A stretch of DNA of 64,000 nucleotides, from assembly GCA_050261515.1 (NCBI GenBank), contig JBLNDJ010000025.1, forward strand, positions 4,294 to 68,293, written 5' to 3'. Positions 1-8,530 of this stretch are shown piece after piece. Within the stretch, counting starts at the first letter, position 1. Every line of letters starts with the position of its first letter. A program made the translations under genes and the position numbers. The DNA comes from JBLNDJ01 sp050261515 (lineage in GTDB: Bacteria > Acidobacteriota > Terriglobia > Bryobacterales > Bryobacteraceae). The notes beneath the pieces were generated by a model. It did no database searches. It worked only from the letters and a program-made list of their open reading frames with translations, and had not been told where the DNA came from.

Positions 1-16
1 GGCTTACATTGCGGTC

Positions 17-532
17 ATGACAAAACTTCTGCTCGGCATCGGGCTCGCAGCCATGCTGGCGTGCGCGCAGGAAATCAGCCCCAAAGCGGAGATCTTCGGC
101 GGCTATCAATACACTCGCATAGGCATCGCGCCCGGCATCAACGCCAACGGCTGGAACGCGGCCGTCACCGGCAACCTGAACCGCTGGGCCGGCCTGACAG
201 CCGATTTCAGCGGCGGCTACAGGGATATCGCGGAGTCGAAGCTCCGCGCCCACACATACACCTTTGGCCCCACGTTTTTCGCGCGCGGAAGGTACGCGAC
301 CCCGTTCTGCCATGCCCTGTTCGGCGGTTTTCGCGGTTCGGCGGGCGCAGGACCTTTTTCCGCGGCACTGAATGGGTTTACGATGATGATCGGCGGCGGC
401 GTGGACGTGTACATTACGCCTCGCGTCGCGGTACGGGCCGGCCAGTTGGATTGGCTCCTCTGGCGCGCCGCCGGAATGATGGAAAAACAGAATGCCCGCT
501 TCTCGGCGGGGCTGGTTTTCCGCATCAACTGA
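17..532 (+). CDS. Outer-membrane beta-barrel protein, porin-like
   Basis: A 171-residue protein with a short hydrophobic leader (MTKLLLGIGLAAMLACAQ) and an alternating aromatic/small-residue pattern that suggests an 8-strand outer-membrane beta-barrel ending in a C-terminal hydrophobic strand (LVFRIN). The motifs HALFGG and RAGQLDWLL recur as HALFGG and RPGQLDYFM in the barrel part of the larger protein at 23403-25166, so the two are probably distant paralogues of the same acidobacterial barrel family. It lies 21 bp upstream of the histidine kinase on the same strand and may be co-transcribed. No substrate can be assigned. Confidence 0.7.
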   Translation: MTKLLLGIGLAAMLACAQEISPKAEIFGGYQYTRIGIAPGINANGWNAAVTGNLNRWAGLTADFSGGYRDIAESKLRAHTYTFGPTFFARGRYATPFCHALFGGFRGSAGAGPFSAALNGFTMMIGGGVDVYITPRVAVRAGQLDWLLWRAAGMMEKQNARFSAGLVFRIN

Positions 533-553
533 GACTCGTACGGAGCGAGAGCA

Positions 554-2554
554 GTGCCCAGGTACTACCCGGTGAGCGCCTATTACCCGCTGGCGCAGAT
601 TCTGCTCTCCAGCTTCAACGCCATTCTGTTCGTGCTGCTCTCCTATCTCACGCTCCGCGACCCGCGACCGCGCGGGTCCCGCTGGGGCGGGTATCTCTAC
701 CCGGGAATCACCATCACGCTGGCGGTGCTCTTCCTTACGAATCTCGGGAACCAGTTCGCGGCCGACGTGCTCGGCCGCGGGCTGGCGCTGCTGTGGGTCG
801 CTGAGGGGGCCGCGAAATTCGTGATCCCTCCCGCGGTGTTCCACCTGTTCTACCGCAGCGAGCGGGAATACCTCGCGGGGCGCCCGCTCTGGAGGGCGTG
901 CCTCGCGGCCTTGTACGCGGTGAGCCTGGCGTGCGGCGTGGGTGCCGTCAACACGGCCGTCAACGGCTGGTTTCACGGGTATCCGGGCTGGCGCATGGTG
1001 GAGCTGCTGGGCCGGGCGATGATGGCCTGGTCCGCTGTGGCGAGCGGCCTCGTGTTGTGGGCCTCGCGGCGCCCCAAGACCGGCGCGCTCTACCGGAACC
1101 AGCGCCGCTGGCTGCTCGGCGCCTGCGCCCTGTGGTGCGGCGTGTTTGTGCTCGAAGGCCTGCTGCCCGCACCCCTGGGCGTGGCCGCCGAGAAAATTCC
1201 GCCGCTGGTGTTCATCTTCGTTCTGACCTATTACGTCGAGCGGTTCACCTTCTTCGACGTCCTGATCAAGAAAGGCGCGTTCGTCTTCGCATCGCTCGTG
1301 GCGCTGACGCTCTATTTCGCCTTCGCGCCGCCGCTGCTCGCGAGTCTCGGGTTCCGTACGTGGATCGGCAGCCTGGTGTGGGCTCTTGCGGTGTGGCCGG
1401 TGGTGCTGCTGGCGCCCTGGGGCCACCGCAAGCTCTCGGCGTGGCTCGATCGCCGCCTCGGCCGCCTCTTTTCCCCGGCCGCTGCGGCGAGGTATTTTCT
1501 CGACGGACTCCAGGGCGCGATCGACGAAAGCGAGCTGGCGCACAGCGCGCGGCAGCACCTCGAGTCGATCTTCCGCTCGCGCGCCGAGGTGTGCCTCGCG
1601 CCGCCCGCGGCGGGCCGTTCCGGCGACATCATGACCGCGCCTATCCGCGTGAGCGGCGAGACCGCGGGCGAGATCGCGATCCACCCCCGCGAAAACGGCA
1701 TACGGTTTCTAAGCGAGGACATGGCGCTGCTCGATTCGCTCGCCGGCTCGCTCGCGTTTCTGCTCGAGAACCTGAGGCTGCGCGAGAAGGGCATCGAGCT
1801 GCGGATCAAAGCCCAGCGCTCCGAGCTGAAGGCGCTGCGCGCGCAGGTCAATCCGCACTTCCTCTTCAACGCGCTGAACACGATCGCGGGCCTGATCCCG
1901 CGCCACCCCGGCCGCGCCGAGGAGACCGTCGAGGAGCTGGCCGAGGTCTTCCGCTACACGCTGCGCGGCTCCGAGCGCGAGTGGGTCCCGCTCGAAGACG
2001 AGCTCGAGGCCGTGCGCGCGTACCTTCATGTGGAGCAGGCGCGCTTCGGCGAGTCGCTCGCGTTCCGGATTGATGCAGGGCCGGAGACGCGGCGCGTCCG
2101 CATTCCGTCGATGATCGTCCAGACGCTGGTGGAGAACGCGGTGAAGCACGGCATCGCGGAGTTGACGTCGCCGGGGCTGGTCGAACTGAGGGTGGAGGCG
2201 GAGGGGCCGCGCCTGCGGATCGAGGTGCGCGACAACGGGCCGGGCTTTCGAGAACCCGAGCCGCGGCGTGGGCCGGACGGGAGCGGCTACGGGCTCCGTA
2301 ACGTGCGCGACCGGCTTCGCGGGCACTATGGCGCTGAGGCCGGGCTCAGCATCGCGCGCGATGGCGCAAGGGGGATGACGGTGGTCCGGATCGAGATTCC
2401 GCTCGCGGGAGATGTTGTGGGGCGGCCCCACTGGTCCGCAGCCGACTCCCTGGTCGGCTCCGCCCCAGCTGACAACAGGGCCAGGGGGCCCGGCGCGGAC
2501 CAGGGGGTCCGCCCCACAGCGAGGCGCAATGACCCGCGCGTTCCTGGTCGATGA
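554..2554 (+). CDS. LytS/YehU-type sensor histidine kinase
   Basis: A 666-residue membrane sensor kinase with a GTG start. Residues 1-290 carry about seven to eight hydrophobic helices, residues 300-410 resemble a GAF-like linker, and the phospho-acceptor box NPHFLFNALNT places the conserved His at residue 435 (His_kinase, PF06580). The HATPase part shows the N box (VENAVKHGI), DNGPGF and GSGYGLRNVRDRL. It should phosphorylate the LytTR regulator whose gene overlaps its 3' end. Native sequence appears to stop near residue 620; residues 621-666 are encoded by an inserted palindromic repeat and have no kinase function. Signal sensed is unknown. Confidence 0.92.
   Translation: MPRYYPVSAYYPLAQILLSSFNAILFVLLSYLTLRDPRPRGSRWGGYLYPGITITLAVLFLTNLGNQFAADVLGRGLALLWVAEGAAKFVIPPAVFHLFYRSEREYLAGRPLWRACLAALYAVSLACGVGAVNTAVNGWFHGYPGWRMVELLGRAMMAWSAVASGLVLWASRRPKTGALYRNQRRWLLGACALWCGVFVLEGLLPAPLGVAAEKIPPLVFIFVLTYYVERFTFFDVLIKKGAFVFASLVALTLYFAFAPPLLASLGFRTWIGSLVWALAVWPVVLLAPWGHRKLSAWLDRRLGRLFSPAAAARYFLDGLQGAIDESELAHSARQHLESIFRSRAEVCLAPPAAGRSGDIMTAPIRVSGETAGEIAIHPRENGIRFLSEDMALLDSLAGSLAFLLENLRLREKGIELRIKAQRSELKALRAQVNPHFLFNALNTIAGLIPRHPGRAEETVEELAEVFRYTLRGSEREWVPLEDELEAVRAYLHVEQARFGESLAFRIDAGPETRRVRIPSMIVQTLVENAVKHGIAELTSPGLVELRVEAEGPRLRIEVRDNGPGFREPEPRRGPDGSGYGLRNVRDRLRGHYGAEAGLSIARDGARGMTVVRIEIPLAGDVVGRPHWSAADSLVGSAPADNRARGPGADQGVRPTARRNDPRVPGR
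2416..2518. repeat. REP-like palindromic element inside kinase 3' end
   Basis: Arms 2416-2439 and 2495-2518 are inverted copies matching at 22 of 24 positions (outer ends TGTGGGGCGG and CCGCCCCACA). A smaller hairpin lies inside (CCGACTCCCTGGTCGG). The element replaces the natural end of the kinase ORF and finishes 10 bp before the response-regulator ATG. It looks like an intergenic palindromic repeat family member inserted in a coding end; family membership needs a genome-wide search. Confidence 0.75.
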
Positions 2555-3281
2555 CGAAGAGTACGCGCGCGAGCGGCTGCGCCAGTTACTCTCCGCCGCG
2601 CCCGATGTTGAGATCGTGGGCGAGGCGGCGAACGGCGAACAGGCGCTGGCCGGAATCGCGGACTTGCGGCCCGATCTCGTACTCCTCGATATCCAGATGC
2701 CCGGCGCGAGCGGCCTTGAGGTCGCCGCCTGCCTGCCGCGGCCGCGCCCGAAGATCATCTTCTGCACCGCGTTCGACCAGTACGCCGTCGACGCCTTCGA
2801 GCTGAACGCGGTGGACTATCTCTTGAAACCCGTGAACCGCGTCCGGCTCTTCCAGGCGATCGAGCGGCTCCGCGACAGGCCCGCGCACGAGGCCGAGGCG
2901 GACCTGGACCGCGTCGCCGCCGCCGTCCGTGGGAAGTGCACGCGCCTGCTCGCTCGCTCGGGCGACCGCTATCACGTCATCCCGCAGCGCGACGTCGTCT
3001 ACTTCTCCTCCGATGGCGGGCTCACGCGCCTGAACACGCGCGACCGCCAGTACATCCTCGAACCGGCGCTGAACGATCTCCAGGAGCGCCTGGAGCCCGA
3101 AAACTTCTTCCGCGTCTCGCGCTGCGCGATCGTGAACCTGAACGCGGTGACCGAGGTTTGCATGATGATCGGCGGAACGGCTGAAGTGGCGCTCAAGACG
3201 GGCACGCGGCTCGAAGTGAGCCGCCGCCGCGTCAAAGAGCTTCTGGACCGCCTCGGCGGGGGGACGCCGGCTGAGGCTTAG
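2529..3281 (+). CDS. LytTR-family response regulator
   Basis: A 250-residue regulator with an N-terminal receiver domain (acidic pocket D8-D9, phospho-acceptor D54 in LLDIQMPG, K100 in DYLLKPV) and a C-terminal LytTR DNA-binding domain from about residue 140 (FFRVSRCAIVNLNAV is typical). ATG 2529 is chosen over an in-frame upstream ATG at 2412 because the receiver fold starts here and GAGG lies a few bases upstream; the upstream extension would be pure palindromic-repeat sequence. It partners the kinase at 554-2554, overlapping it by 26 nt. Its stop codon overlaps the convergent smc stop by 4 nt. Confidence 0.93.
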   Translation: MTRAFLVDDEEYARERLRQLLSAAPDVEIVGEAANGEQALAGIADLRPDLVLLDIQMPGASGLEVAACLPRPRPKIIFCTAFDQYAVDAFELNAVDYLLKPVNRVRLFQAIERLRDRPAHEAEADLDRVAAAVRGKCTRLLARSGDRYHVIPQRDVVYFSSDGGLTRLNTRDRQYILEPALNDLQERLEPENFFRVSRCAIVNLNAVTEVCMMIGGTAEVALKTGTRLEVSRRRVKELLDRLGGGTPAEA

Positions 3282-6200
3282 GCCCGCGCCACCTCGCCCG
3301 GGGTCGCCTGGAGCGGCGGCGGCATCTGCGCGTTGAACTTCACCGAGACCAGCTTCGAGACGCCGGGCTCCTGCATCGTTACGCCGTAGAGAAGCTGCGC
3401 GGATTCCATCGTGCGCTTGGCATGCGTGATGATGATGACCTGCGTCTCCTTCGACATCTCCTTCAGCAGGCGCGTGAGGCGCTGGATGTTCGGCTCGTCC
3501 AGCGGCGCGTCCACTTCGTCGAGGATGCAGAACGGGGCCGGCTGGTATTTGAAGATCGCCACCAGAAGCGAGAGCGCCGTCAGGGCCTTCTCGCCGCCCG
3601 ACAGCAGCAGCACGTTCTGAAGCTTCTTTCCCGGAGGTGAGGCCACGATCTCGATACCCGATTCGGCAATGTTCTCTTCGTCCGTCAGGCGCATCTCGCC
3701 CATACCGCCGCCGAATAACGTGGTGAAGATCTCGCGGAAATTGGCGTTGATCGCGTTGTAGGCCTCCGTGAAGCGCTTCTTCGATTCGACGTCGATCTCC
3801 TGGATCGCCTTCTCGGTGTCGCGAATCGAATCGAGCAGGTCCTGGCGCTGCATGTTGAGGAAGTCGTAGCGCTGCTGCGCTTCCTGGAACTCGGCGAGCG
3901 CGTCGGGGTTCACGGGGCCGAGCGCTTCGATCTTGCGGCGGATCTCCTGGTATCCGGCTTCGAGCTCGGCCATCGTGTCGGGATCGGGGACGGTTTCGTC
4001 TTCGCCGGCCGCGAGCTGCTCGATCGGGACGTCGAGCTCCTTGCGGCTGGTTTCGTCGAGGTACTTCAGCTCGGCCTGGCGCTTCACCATCTCGACTTCG
4101 ATGCGGGAGCGGTTCTCCTGCGCTTCCTGCATGCGCGCGCGCAGGTCCTTCAGTTTCTCTTCGAGGCCGGCCACTTCGGCGCGGAGCTTGCTTTCCTGCT
4201 CCGCCAGCCGGTTCACCTCGGCGTCGGCCTGAGCGCGCGATCCGGTGAGCTCGCCGGTGCGGCGGTCGAGCTCGATGTTGCTGGCGAGCAGGCGCGCCTT
4301 TTCGATTCCGAGGCGCTCGAGGTCGCCGGCGATCTGCGTGGCGCGCGCGGTCAGCTCGTTGAGCTGGCCTTCGACCTTGGCCATCGCGGTGCGCTCGGCG
4401 CGGCGGCGCTCGTCGAGTCCGGCGAGCGCGGCGCGGAGGACGGCATGCTCCTCGGCGGTGCGGGACGCCTGCGCGCGAAGGCCGTCCAGCTCATCGCGCG
4501 AAGCTTCGAGCGATTGTTCCTGCGTGAGCCGCAGCCGCTCCTTCTCTTCCGCGGCGGCCTGGCTGGCCTGGCGGCGCTCGAGCGCCTTGGCCTTCTCGCG
4601 CCCGATGCGGTCGAGCTCCAGGCGCGCCACGGAAAGCCGCGAACCCGCGCGCTGCAGCTCGTCGGCGAGCTTGCGCATATCATGATCGAGCGCGACGGCT
4701 TCCTTCTCCTGTGTCTGCTGCGACGCGCGCAGCCGCTCCAGTTCCTGCTCGAGCCGCTGGATCTCGCGCTCCAGTTCGCCGATGCGGGCGCCGATCGCTT
4801 CAAGCTGCTTCTCGCGCGCCTGCACCTGGGCTTTGCTTTCGCGCAGCTCGCGCTTGAGGGCCAGCGGGCCGCTCGAACTCTTCTTGCCGCCGCTCACCGC
4901 GCGGCCGTGATAGCAGACGCCGTCGGCGAGCAGGAAGTAGAGGCCCGGATACTCGCCGGCGAGGCGCTGCGCTTCGGCGCGGCCCGCCGCGATGTAGGAA
5001 CGCGACAGGCGCGGCAGCGATTCCAGCGCCGTGTTGCTCAAGCCGTTGGTGAGGCGGAGGACGTCGCCGAGTTTCGCGACCACGCCGGTGGCTTCACCCG
5101 CCTGCGGTCCGCTGCCGTTCGCGTCCGCTTCGGCCGCCTGCGGCTCGGGGTGGACCAGGAACGTCGCGCGGCCCTCGACGCTGGTGCGCATCAGCTCGAC
5201 GCCGCTCTCGGCCTGCGCCCAGTTCTCGACGACGATGTATTCCAGCTCGTCGTGCAGGAACTCTTCGGCCGCCTTTTCGTAACCCGGCTCGACCTCGACG
5301 AAGTCGGCCAGCACGCCCACGGGCTTCAGGCCGTTCGCCTGGTTCTGCTCGATGGCCGTGAACAGGCGCTTCACGGATTCGGTGGTGTAGGCGCGGTGCG
5401 AGAGGATCTCTTCAAGCGAATCGCGGCGGGCCTTGAGGCGCGAAAACTCGCCGCGGGCCTGGTCGAGCTCGCGGCGGCTGGCCGACAGCTCGGCGCGGCG
5501 GACCGAGAGTTCCTCTTCGGTGCGCCGCCTCTGCTCGGTGATCGATTCGAGCTCGAGCTGCCGGGCCGAGAGTTTCGCGGATAGCTCGGCCTTGGATGCG
5601 TTGAGCCACTCGGAATCGTGCGCGGCGGTCTCCTCTTCCTTATGAGCCTTGGCGGCGTCGCGCTCCAGGGCGGCCAGATACGTGTCGGCTTGCGCGACCT
5701 GGTTCTTCAGCGCGCCTGCCTCGCCTAGCAGCCGCAGCACGGCCTGGCGCGCCGACTCCATGCCGCGCTCGCGCTCGGAGACGGAGCTTTGGAGCGCGTC
5801 GCGCTCGCGGCCCTTGGCGTCGAGCCGTTCGCGCGCTTCTTCGGCCTGGCGCTCGAGCTCGCCAAGCGAACCCTGGTGCGCCACCAGTTCCTGGCGGAGC
5901 GTCGCCAGCCGGCGCTCCACCTCCTGCGAATCGGTCTCGCCCTGCGCGAGCCTTTGCTCGATCGAGGCGACCTGCTTCGCCTGATAGTCCAGCCGCCCGC
6001 GGGTGCGCTCGAGTTCGAGCGTCAGCTCTGCGAGCCTCTTGCGAGCTTCCGTCAGCTCGGCTTCGGTCTGATAGCCTTGCTGCTGCGAGCGGCTGTATCC
6101 TTTTTCGTGCTCGGCGGCTTCGGTCGAGAGAGTTTCAAGCGCCGCGGTAGCCATCTTGAGATCCAGCGCAATCTTGGCCGTTTCCCGTTCGAGCATCTTG

Positions 6201-7051
6201 TGGCGCGCGGCGAGCACCTGCCGCAGGCGGCCGTTCATATCCGCCTTCAGTTCCTCGTACCGCCGCGCCTTGGCGGCCTGGCGCTTGAGCGAGTTCGCCT
6301 GCCGGCCGACTTCTTCGAGGATGTCGAACACTCGCTCGAGATTGTGCTTCGCGCCTTCGAGCTTTGCCTCCGCGAGCCGGCGGCGCGACTTGAATTTCGA
6401 GATTCCGGCGGCTTCCTCGATGACCGAGCGCCTGTCCTGCGGCCGCGAGCTGAGGAGTTGCCCGATGCGGCCCTGCTCGATGATTGCGTAGGATTCGGGC
6501 CCCAGGCCGGTGCCGAGAAAGATGTCCTGAATGTCGCGCAGGCGCGCCTGGCGGCCGTCGATCAGGTATTCGCTTTCGCCGGAGCGGAACAGGCGGCGCG
6601 TGATGGTGATTTCGCGGTCCGCGTTCACGGCGGCCGCAGCCGCCGAGCCGTTCAGGCCGTTGGTTCCGTTGGCGTGCCCGTTCGCATGGCCGTTCACGCG
6701 CCCGTTGGCATGGCCGTTTGCGTGGCCGTTGGCGGCTCCCACCGGGGCCGAGCCCGGGTCGAGCGAGCTCAGGTGCATCCCGCCCGGATCGACCAGTGTC
6801 ATCGTGACGGCCGCGAGCCCGACCGGTTTGCGGTCGCGCGTGCCGGCGAAGATGACGTCCTCCATTCGCGCGCCGCGAAGGGTTTTGGCAGACTGCTCGC
6901 CGATGACCCAGTTGATCGCGTCCGCCAGGTTGGACTTGCCGCACCCGTTCGGGCCGACAATGCCCGCTATGCCGGTCCCGAAGAACTTGAGTTCGCTGCG
7001 ATCGGCGAAGGACTTGAACCCCTGGAGCTCAATGCGCTTGAGTTTCAGCAA
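3278..7051 (-). CDS. smc: Chromosome partition protein SMC
   Basis: A 1257-residue SMC ATPase that organises and segregates the chromosome with ScpA/ScpB. Visible parts are the N-terminal Walker A (GPNGCGKSN, residues 33-41), a first long coiled coil, a hinge around residues 540-680, a second coiled coil, the ABC signature LLSGGEKALTALSLL near residue 1150 and Walker B FCILDEVDAPLDEPN near 1175. Length fits the family (about 1190) plus an unusual Asn/Gly/His-rich insert at residues 92-145 in the N-terminal ATPase lobe. No scp genes are adjacent. Confidence 0.97.
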   Translation of the reverse strand: MLKLKRIELQGFKSFADRSELKFFGTGIAGIVGPNGCGKSNLADAINWVIGEQSAKTLRGARMEDVIFAGTRDRKPVGLAAVTMTLVDPGGMHLSSLDPGSAPVGAANGHANGHANGRVNGHANGHANGTNGLNGSAAAAAVNADREITITRRLFRSGESEYLIDGRQARLRDIQDIFLGTGLGPESYAIIEQGRIGQLLSSRPQDRRSVIEEAAGISKFKSRRRLAEAKLEGAKHNLERVFDILEEVGRQANSLKRQAAKARRYEELKADMNGRLRQVLAARHKMLERETAKIALDLKMATAALETLSTEAAEHEKGYSRSQQQGYQTEAELTEARKRLAELTLELERTRGRLDYQAKQVASIEQRLAQGETDSQEVERRLATLRQELVAHQGSLGELERQAEEARERLDAKGRERDALQSSVSERERGMESARQAVLRLLGEAGALKNQVAQADTYLAALERDAAKAHKEEETAAHDSEWLNASKAELSAKLSARQLELESITEQRRRTEEELSVRRAELSASRRELDQARGEFSRLKARRDSLEEILSHRAYTTESVKRLFTAIEQNQANGLKPVGVLADFVEVEPGYEKAAEEFLHDELEYIVVENWAQAESGVELMRTSVEGRATFLVHPEPQAAEADANGSGPQAGEATGVVAKLGDVLRLTNGLSNTALESLPRLSRSYIAAGRAEAQRLAGEYPGLYFLLADGVCYHGRAVSGGKKSSSGPLALKRELRESKAQVQAREKQLEAIGARIGELEREIQRLEQELERLRASQQTQEKEAVALDHDMRKLADELQRAGSRLSVARLELDRIGREKAKALERRQASQAAAEEKERLRLTQEQSLEASRDELDGLRAQASRTAEEHAVLRAALAGLDERRRAERTAMAKVEGQLNELTARATQIAGDLERLGIEKARLLASNIELDRRTGELTGSRAQADAEVNRLAEQESKLRAEVAGLEEKLKDLRARMQEAQENRSRIEVEMVKRQAELKYLDETSRKELDVPIEQLAAGEDETVPDPDTMAELEAGYQEIRRKIEALGPVNPDALAEFQEAQQRYDFLNMQRQDLLDSIRDTEKAIQEIDVESKKRFTEAYNAINANFREIFTTLFGGGMGEMRLTDEENIAESGIEIVASPPGKKLQNVLLLSGGEKALTALSLLVAIFKYQPAPFCILDEVDAPLDEPNIQRLTRLLKEMSKETQVIIITHAKRTMESAQLLYGVTMQEPGVSKLVSVKFNAQMPPPLQATPGEVARA
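6647..6730 (-). repeat. In-frame 12-bp tandem repeat (Asn-Gly tract) in smc
   Basis: The DNA is a degenerate tandem array of a GGCCGTTGGCGT-like 12-mer encoding repeated NGHA units (residues 108-135 of SMC). It sits where other SMC proteins have a short loop between the Walker A lobe and the VTITRRLYRSGESEY-like strand, so the fold should tolerate it. The array is the sort that can change length by slippage. Confidence 0.8.
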
Positions 7052-7298
7052 AACGTCTCTCTCCTGCCAAAAATAGTTGTGAGCTGTCCAGGCCCGGACT
7101 TGGGCCCGTTCTCGGGGGGTGACACCATGCTAACCGGGTTCCGGGGAAAAGTAAAGGACCCCCCGCACCGAATACAGTAGCTCCCCCATCCTGACCCCAA
7201 TATCTTGTGGCCTTCGCGCCGCCCCCTCAGGACCGCTCATCTGCATTCTATAGAGGCCACCCCCTATCTCAAAAAAAAGTCCGGAGCTGTCCATCGGT

Positions 7299-7327
7299 GG
7301 TATTGCTTGTGGTATACGATTCGGTAT
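7299..7327 (+). promoter_or_regulatory. Three GGTAT boxes with 12-bp spacing
   Basis: GGTAT occurs at 7299, 7311 and 7323, an exact 12-bp period, ending 4 bp before the ATG of the gene at 7332. It could be an operator for that gene. The rest of the 280-bp space to smc shows no gene and no clear terminator. Confidence 0.3.
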
Positions 7328-7331
7328 AGCT

Positions 7332-7988
7332 ATGGAATCCGGCCGCCCCGTCGTCCCTTATGTGCCATTTAAGACCTTTCTGGCAGCGCTGGACAAGTTG
7401 GAGCGCGGCATGCCGAACCAGTTCGACCGGTCGGTGTGGCCGTCGTATTCGGGCGCTATCCAGGGGCAGTTGCTGGCCGCGTTCCGGTTTCTGGGCCTGA
7501 TGGATGAGAACCAGTGCCCGACGGCGGCAGCGCGGGAGTTGGCCGCCGGGGAGAAGCGGCGTCCGGCGCTGCGGGCGCTGATCGCGAAGAAGTACGAGGC
7601 GCTGGTGGCGCTCGACCTCACGCGCACCTCGCCCAAGCAGCTGGACGAGGCGATGCGCGGCTACGGGTTGTCGGGGGCGACGCACAGGAAGGCGGTCTCG
7701 TTTTTCCTCCAAGCGGCGCAGTATGCCGGGATGCCGCTGTCAGTGCTGCTGAAGGCAAAGACCCGGACGGCGGCCGCGGGGCACCGGCGCGCTCCGGCCG
7801 CGCCTGCCGCGCCGGAGCCCGCGAGTGCGGCGGCGCTGACCAAGACGGTGCGGCTGCGAAGCGGCGGGTCGGTGACGCTTTCGGCTTCGATCGACGTGTT
7901 CGCGCTGGGCGCGGAGGATCGCGCGTTCGTGTTCGGGCTGATCGACCGGTTGCGGGAGTATGGGGAAATTAGCTCGCGGGCAAGTTGA
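7332..7988 (+). CDS. DUF5343-like protein of unknown function
   Basis: A 218-residue soluble protein. Residues 1-140 match the pattern of the DUF5343 family (VPYVPFKTFLAALDKL at the start, then a repeated FLGLMDENQCPT and FFLQAAQYAGM region), which is predicted to be helical and winged-helix-like. Residues 140-175 are Ala/Pro rich, followed by a C-terminal segment with VRLRSGGSVTLSASIDVFALG that resembles the end of related proteins. No catalytic motif is visible. It is divergent from smc and followed 64 bp later by the sensor-like protein at 8053. Confidence 0.65.
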   Translation: MESGRPVVPYVPFKTFLAALDKLERGMPNQFDRSVWPSYSGAIQGQLLAAFRFLGLMDENQCPTAAARELAAGEKRRPALRALIAKKYEALVALDLTRTSPKQLDEAMRGYGLSGATHRKAVSFFLQAAQYAGMPLSVLLKAKTRTAAAGHRRAPAAPAAPEPASAAALTKTVRLRSGGSVTLSASIDVFALGAEDRAFVFGLIDRLREYGEISSRAS

Positions 7989-8052
7989 CAGCCGGCGCGC
8001 GGATCTGGCAACCGGTCCCGCAAGGCGCCTAAACTGAAAACAGGGGGGACAG

Positions 8053-8526
8053 ATGCTGTCTTCGAGGCTCATCCGCTTTATTTCCGACCACTGGGAACAA
8101 ATTGCCGCGCGCGTGTTGCGTCAGATCCGCGCAGATCCGAATCTGGTCGAACTCAGGCGGCTTCCGGAAGGCGAGTTGCGCGAGCGCGCCCGGGAGATCC
8201 TGCAGAATCTCGACGAGTGGCTGCTGTGTCCCGAGGAGGAACTGGCCGAGCGGTACGAGGCGCTCGGCCGGCGGCGCTTCGAGGAGGGGATTCCGCTGCA
8301 CGAGGTCGTCTACTCGCTGCAACTGACCCGCGAGAACATGATTCAGTACTTGCGCGACCAGGCACTTCCGGAGACTCCGCTCGATTTGTACGCCGAAGAG
8401 GAGCTCGACCGCGGTTCGGACCGGATCTACGCCAGGATGGTCTATTACGTCATCCGCGGCTACGAGCGGGCCATGCGGGAAGCCTGGGCTCCGGCGCGTG
8501 CCGGTCGCGCCGGACGTGTACACTGA
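8053..8526 (+). CDS. RsbRD N-terminal-like sensor domain protein
   Basis: A 157-residue all-helical protein. The start MLSSRLIRFISDHWEQIAAR and the core RYEALGRRRFEEGIPL followed by EVVYSLQLTRENMIQYLRDQ resemble the globin-like N-terminal domain of RsbR-type stressosome proteins (RsbRD_N). No STAS domain follows, so this would be a stand-alone sensor domain. GGGGGGAC upstream of ATG 8053 is a plausible ribosome site. It ends 4 bp before the aldo/keto reductase and is probably co-transcribed with it. Function unknown. Confidence 0.6.
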   Translation: MLSSRLIRFISDHWEQIAARVLRQIRADPNLVELRRLPEGELRERAREILQNLDEWLLCPEEELAERYEALGRRRFEEGIPLHEVVYSLQLTRENMIQYLRDQALPETPLDLYAEEELDRGSDRIYARMVYYVIRGYERAMREAWAPARAGRAGRVH

Positions 8527-8530
8527 ACGC

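Noticed and set aside
2412..2528. Upstream start for the response regulator at 2412
   Set aside because: The extra 39 residues are encoded by the palindromic repeat and precede a normal receiver-domain start.
4445..7180. Long open frames on the plus strand opposite smc (4445-5584, 5789-7180)
   Set aside because: They mirror the codon bias of smc, show no domain, and smc on the other strand is certain.
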